Assembly: GCA_030540535.1 (NCBI GenBank)
Contig: JAUNWB010000061.1
Location: 1 to 7,400 of the forward strand
Reading direction: 5' to 3'
Origin: Elusimicrobiales bacterium
Lineage (GTDB): Bacteria; Elusimicrobiota; Elusimicrobia; Elusimicrobiales; Elusimicrobiaceae
DNA length: 7,400 nucleotides
Both the position numbers and the translations under genes were made by a program. The notes below the pieces were generated by a model. It ran no database searches. It was not told the origin of the DNA and saw nothing but the letters and a program-made list of their open reading frames with translations. Of this stretch, positions 5,841 to 7,400 are shown piece by piece (position 1 is the stretch's first letter; each line of letters begins with the position of its first letter).

Positions 5841-7184
5841 TTATTTCTTCGGTTCGGCGGTTTCTTTCTTCCAGCACAAGGCTACGAAGACGATGGCGGC
5901 TACGGCACACGCGATGCACGCGGCATACAAGCCACCCCAGCCGTATTGTTCAACCAAGAACGCGGCGCCTAAGTTTGCGCCCACGGCGGTACCTAAAATG
6001 TAGGACCAGAAGCCGCTGAAACCGGCCGCGGCGGCGGCAGATTCCTGCGCGGTAACTCTGGAGAGCATTACACCGCCGATTAACACCTGCGGGCCGTCCA
6101 CAAAGAAGCCGATGGCGGCCACGAAGATGCAGGTCAGCGCCATGTGGTTGGCTCCGGCGAACAGATAGTATCCGTAGGTACACAGGGACAACACGACCAA
6201 GTAGAAAATGGTAATGGGCGCGCAGCGGCCTTTAAAGAACTTCGTGGCCAAATAACCCGCAATAATACCGCCGGGCATACCGAACAGCGGCATCAAGTTC
6301 CACAGCCATACCACGTCCACTTTGTTAATGCCGCGGGCGTCATAGAGGAACTTGGTCGCCCAGTCGAGCGTACCGAAGCGCACGAAGTACACAAAGCACA
6401 ACGCTAAAGACAAATACCATACGTACGGGTTGGTGAATACGTATTTTTTCAAAATGGTCCATTGGCTTACGTCGGTTTTTTTGTCAATGGTTACGGGGAT
6501 AACGTCGTTTTTAAATTCTTCGATAGGCGGCAAACCGACGGAATCCGGTTTGTCACGCAAAGACCAGAAAATGTACACCGCGATTACGACCCCAAAGAAA
6601 CCGGGTACGTAGAAGACGGATCTCCAGTCGCTGCAGTATTTAAGCAGGAGAGCCACCAACGCGCCGGCGGCAAAAGTGCCCGCAGTGTGGGAAGAGGACC
6701 ACCAGCTCCAGATTTTGGCTCTTTCGCGGGGCGAAAACCAGTACACGAGCGATTTTGCTACAGGCGGGTAACCCGTGGCTTGGCAGAAACCGTTGATACC
6801 CCAGAAGAAAGCCAGGGCCCACAGGGAGGTTAAAAAGCCGTAAAACAGGTTGATAACGCCGGAAAGTAAAAGTCCGATAGCCATAAAGCTGCGTACGTTG
6901 GCTTTGTCGGCCAAGATACCGCAGAACAATTTGCCTACGCCGTAGGTAATGGAGAAAGTGGCGGCGATGATACCCAAATCAATCATGCCGATGCCCAATT
7001 CTTCGCTGAAAACGTGCAAGGCGGGGGATATGTTTTTGCGGGTCAAATAAAAACCGCAATATCCGATATAAAGCGCCAAAAAGGTACGAATACGCCAGTA
7101 CTTATACATCTTGTTTACTTGGTCCGGGTCTTCAATCCGCGGAGCGGGGGGAAGAGGCCTAAACCAGCTTAGTAGCTTTTCCAT
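5841..7184 (-). CDS. Organophosphate:phosphate antiporter (GlpT/UhpT/UhpC family, MFS)
   Basis: A 447-residue inner-membrane protein with about 12 hydrophobic segments, of the OPA branch of the major facilitator superfamily. Members import a phosphorylated compound (glycerol-3-phosphate, hexose-6-phosphate) in exchange for phosphate, and UhpC members act as sensors. Family marks, numbered from the ATG at 7184: GYCGFYLTRKN with R49, equivalent to GlpT Arg45; SSSHTAGT with H166, equivalent to GlpT His165; YFVRFGTLDW with R269, equivalent to GlpT Arg269. These form the phosphate site. Also present are ADKANVR (92-98) after TM3 and the diagnostic GLPPIEEFKND (217-227) in the central loop. Substrate cannot be assigned and no histidine-kinase gene is visible. 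The ATG at 7184 is preferred over an in-frame TTG at 7190 because AGGAG sits 8 bases from the ATG and only 2 from the TTG. The upstream gene ends 39 bp before it on the same strand, with no hairpin between. Confidence 0.94.
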   Translation of the reverse strand: MEKLLSWFRPLPPAPRIEDPDQVNKMYKYWRIRTFLALYIGYCGFYLTRKNISPALHVFSEELGIGMIDLGIIAATFSITYGVGKLFCGILADKANVRSFMAIGLLLSGVINLFYGFLTSLWALAFFWGINGFCQATGYPPVAKSLVYWFSPRERAKIWSWWSSSHTAGTFAAGALVALLLKYCSDWRSVFYVPGFFGVVIAVYIFWSLRDKPDSVGLPPIEEFKNDVIPVTIDKKTDVSQWTILKKYVFTNPYVWYLSLALCFVYFVRFGTLDWATKFLYDARGINKVDVVWLWNLMPLFGMPGGIIAGYLATKFFKGRCAPITIFYLVVLSLCTYGYYLFAGANHMALTCIFVAAIGFFVDGPQVLIGGVMLSRVTAQESAAAAAGFSGFWSYILGTAVGANLGAAFLVEQYGWGGLYAACIACAVAAIVFVALCWKKETAEPKK

Positions 7185-7191
7185 TGACAAG

Positions 7192-7197
7192 TCTCCT
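7192..7197 (-). promoter_or_regulatory. Ribosome binding site that fixes the antiporter start
   Basis: AGGAGA on the minus strand (complement of 7192-7197) is 7-8 bases before the ATG at 7184-7182 and about 2 bases before the TTG at 7190-7188. This decides for the ATG. Confidence 0.8.
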
Positions 7198-7222
7198 TTA
7201 AATTTAGTGTACGTCTTCTTTC

Positions 7223-7251
7223 ATTATATAATATTTCCGTTAAAAAAATGC
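7223..7251 (-). promoter_or_regulatory. Possible antiporter promoter overlapping the upstream gene's end
   Basis: A perfect TATAAT (complement of 7223-7228) lies 38 bases before the antiporter ATG and overlaps the stop codon of the upstream frame. The -35 position (GCATTT, 17-bp spacing) is poor. The local sequence is very A/T-rich, so chance is a real alternative. If active, it would give the antiporter transcription independent of the upstream gene. Confidence 0.35.
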
Positions 7252-7400
7252 CCTTTATTTTTATATTTTTTTCCTTGTAGAATAACCTTGTCGGGAGTTG
7301 CGCTCATGATAATAAACTCATAATCTCCTCCCACGTTCATGTTCAGGTCTAAAGGACCTGAAAACATGTGGATCAGCTGGTTGTATGAGTCGAAAGTGAG
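7224..7400 (-). CDS. C-terminal end of a DUF4302-like protein (partial)
   Basis: The minus-strand frame is open from the window edge (codon at 7398-7400) to TAA at 7224-7226, giving 58 residues of a gene that starts outside. The peptide looks like real protein: FDSYNQLIHMFSGP, then GGDYEFIIMSATPDKV, then ILQGKKYKNKG. This order (aromatic-rich strand, Gly-Asp-x-Glu-Phe strand, then Ile-x-Leu-x-Gly-Lys-Lys near the C-terminus) resembles the end of DUF4302-type lipoproteins, known to me mainly from Bacteroidota and often near SusC/SusD genes. The assignment is from memory of the family pattern, not a search. It lies 39 bp upstream of the antiporter on the same strand with no terminator between, so an operon is likely. 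Its last part is much richer in A/T than the neighbours, consistent with transfer but also with a gene end. Confidence 0.6.
   Translation of the reverse strand, partial: LTFDSYNQLIHMFSGPLDLNMNVGGDYEFIIMSATPDKVILQGKKYKNKGHFFNGNII
7338..7368. repeat. Long inverted repeat inside the DUF4302-like frame
   Basis: CATGTTCAGGTC (7338-7349) and GACCTGAA-AA-CATG (7355-7368) pair over 12 bp with one 2-base bulge around a 5-base loop (TAAAG). The inner 8 bp are perfect. It lies in coding sequence and no T-run follows on either strand, so it is not an obvious terminator. Confidence 0.6.

Noticed and set aside
7185..7190. TTG at 7190 as the antiporter start
   Set aside because: Only about 2 bases separate it from AGGAG, while the ATG at 7184 has 8.

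Overview
The window reads as a chromosomal stretch of a diderm (outer-membrane-bearing) bacterium of moderate GC content. Evidence for an outer membrane is a Sec-exported beta-barrel-like protein and an exported UshA-type nucleotidase. Most genes have clear AGGAG-type ribosome binding sites, and transcription units end in GC-rich hairpins with T-runs. That argues against Bacteroidota as host, although two genes (the small tRNA-editing protein and the gene entering from the right edge) look like families I associate with Bacteroidota. A gut-associated, fermentative lineage such as Elusimicrobiota would fit, but this is an inference and no rRNA or marker gene is present to settle it.

Layout. 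(1) 1-702, plus strand: the end of a gene for a protein with a possible ADP-ribosyltransferase-like fold; its true start may lie outside the window. (2) A bidirectional hairpin terminator (709-741) separates it from a convergent minus-strand pair: an exported outer-membrane barrel protein (755-1630) and, 14 bp upstream of it, a stand-alone tRNA-editing (AlaX/SAD) protein (1645-2106). (3) Around 2107-2250 lie two back-to-back promoters. The minus-strand one is placed so that the editing-protein mRNA would be leaderless; the plus-strand one gives pyruvate kinase a short leader with two small hairpins. (4) 2251-3672: pyruvate kinase carrying the full K+-independent residue signature, ended by a 13-bp terminator. 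(5) 3800-5389: exported metallophosphatase of the 5'-nucleotidase/UshA family with an intact metal centre but an altered nucleotide-binding half, ended by its own terminator. (6) 5449-5791: a gene-free stretch of about 340 bp with several inverted and direct repeats. (7) 5841-7184, minus strand: an organophosphate:phosphate antiporter of the GlpT/UhpT/UhpC family. (8) 7224-7400, minus strand: the C-terminal 58 codons of another gene, resembling the end of DUF4302-type lipoproteins, probably co-transcribed with the antiporter.

Together the recognisable genes suggest phosphate-ester scavenging feeding glycolysis: the nucleotidase would release phosphate and nucleosides outside the inner membrane, the antiporter would exchange phosphate for a phosphorylated sugar or glycerol, and pyruvate kinase is the last glycolytic step. 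This link is inferred from neighbourhood only, because the three genes are in separate transcription units. I found no phage, CRISPR, insertion sequence, tRNA or rRNA. I also found no clear new multi-gene system; the items most worth checking are the ART-like protein, the DUF4302-like gene end, and the repeat-rich gap.
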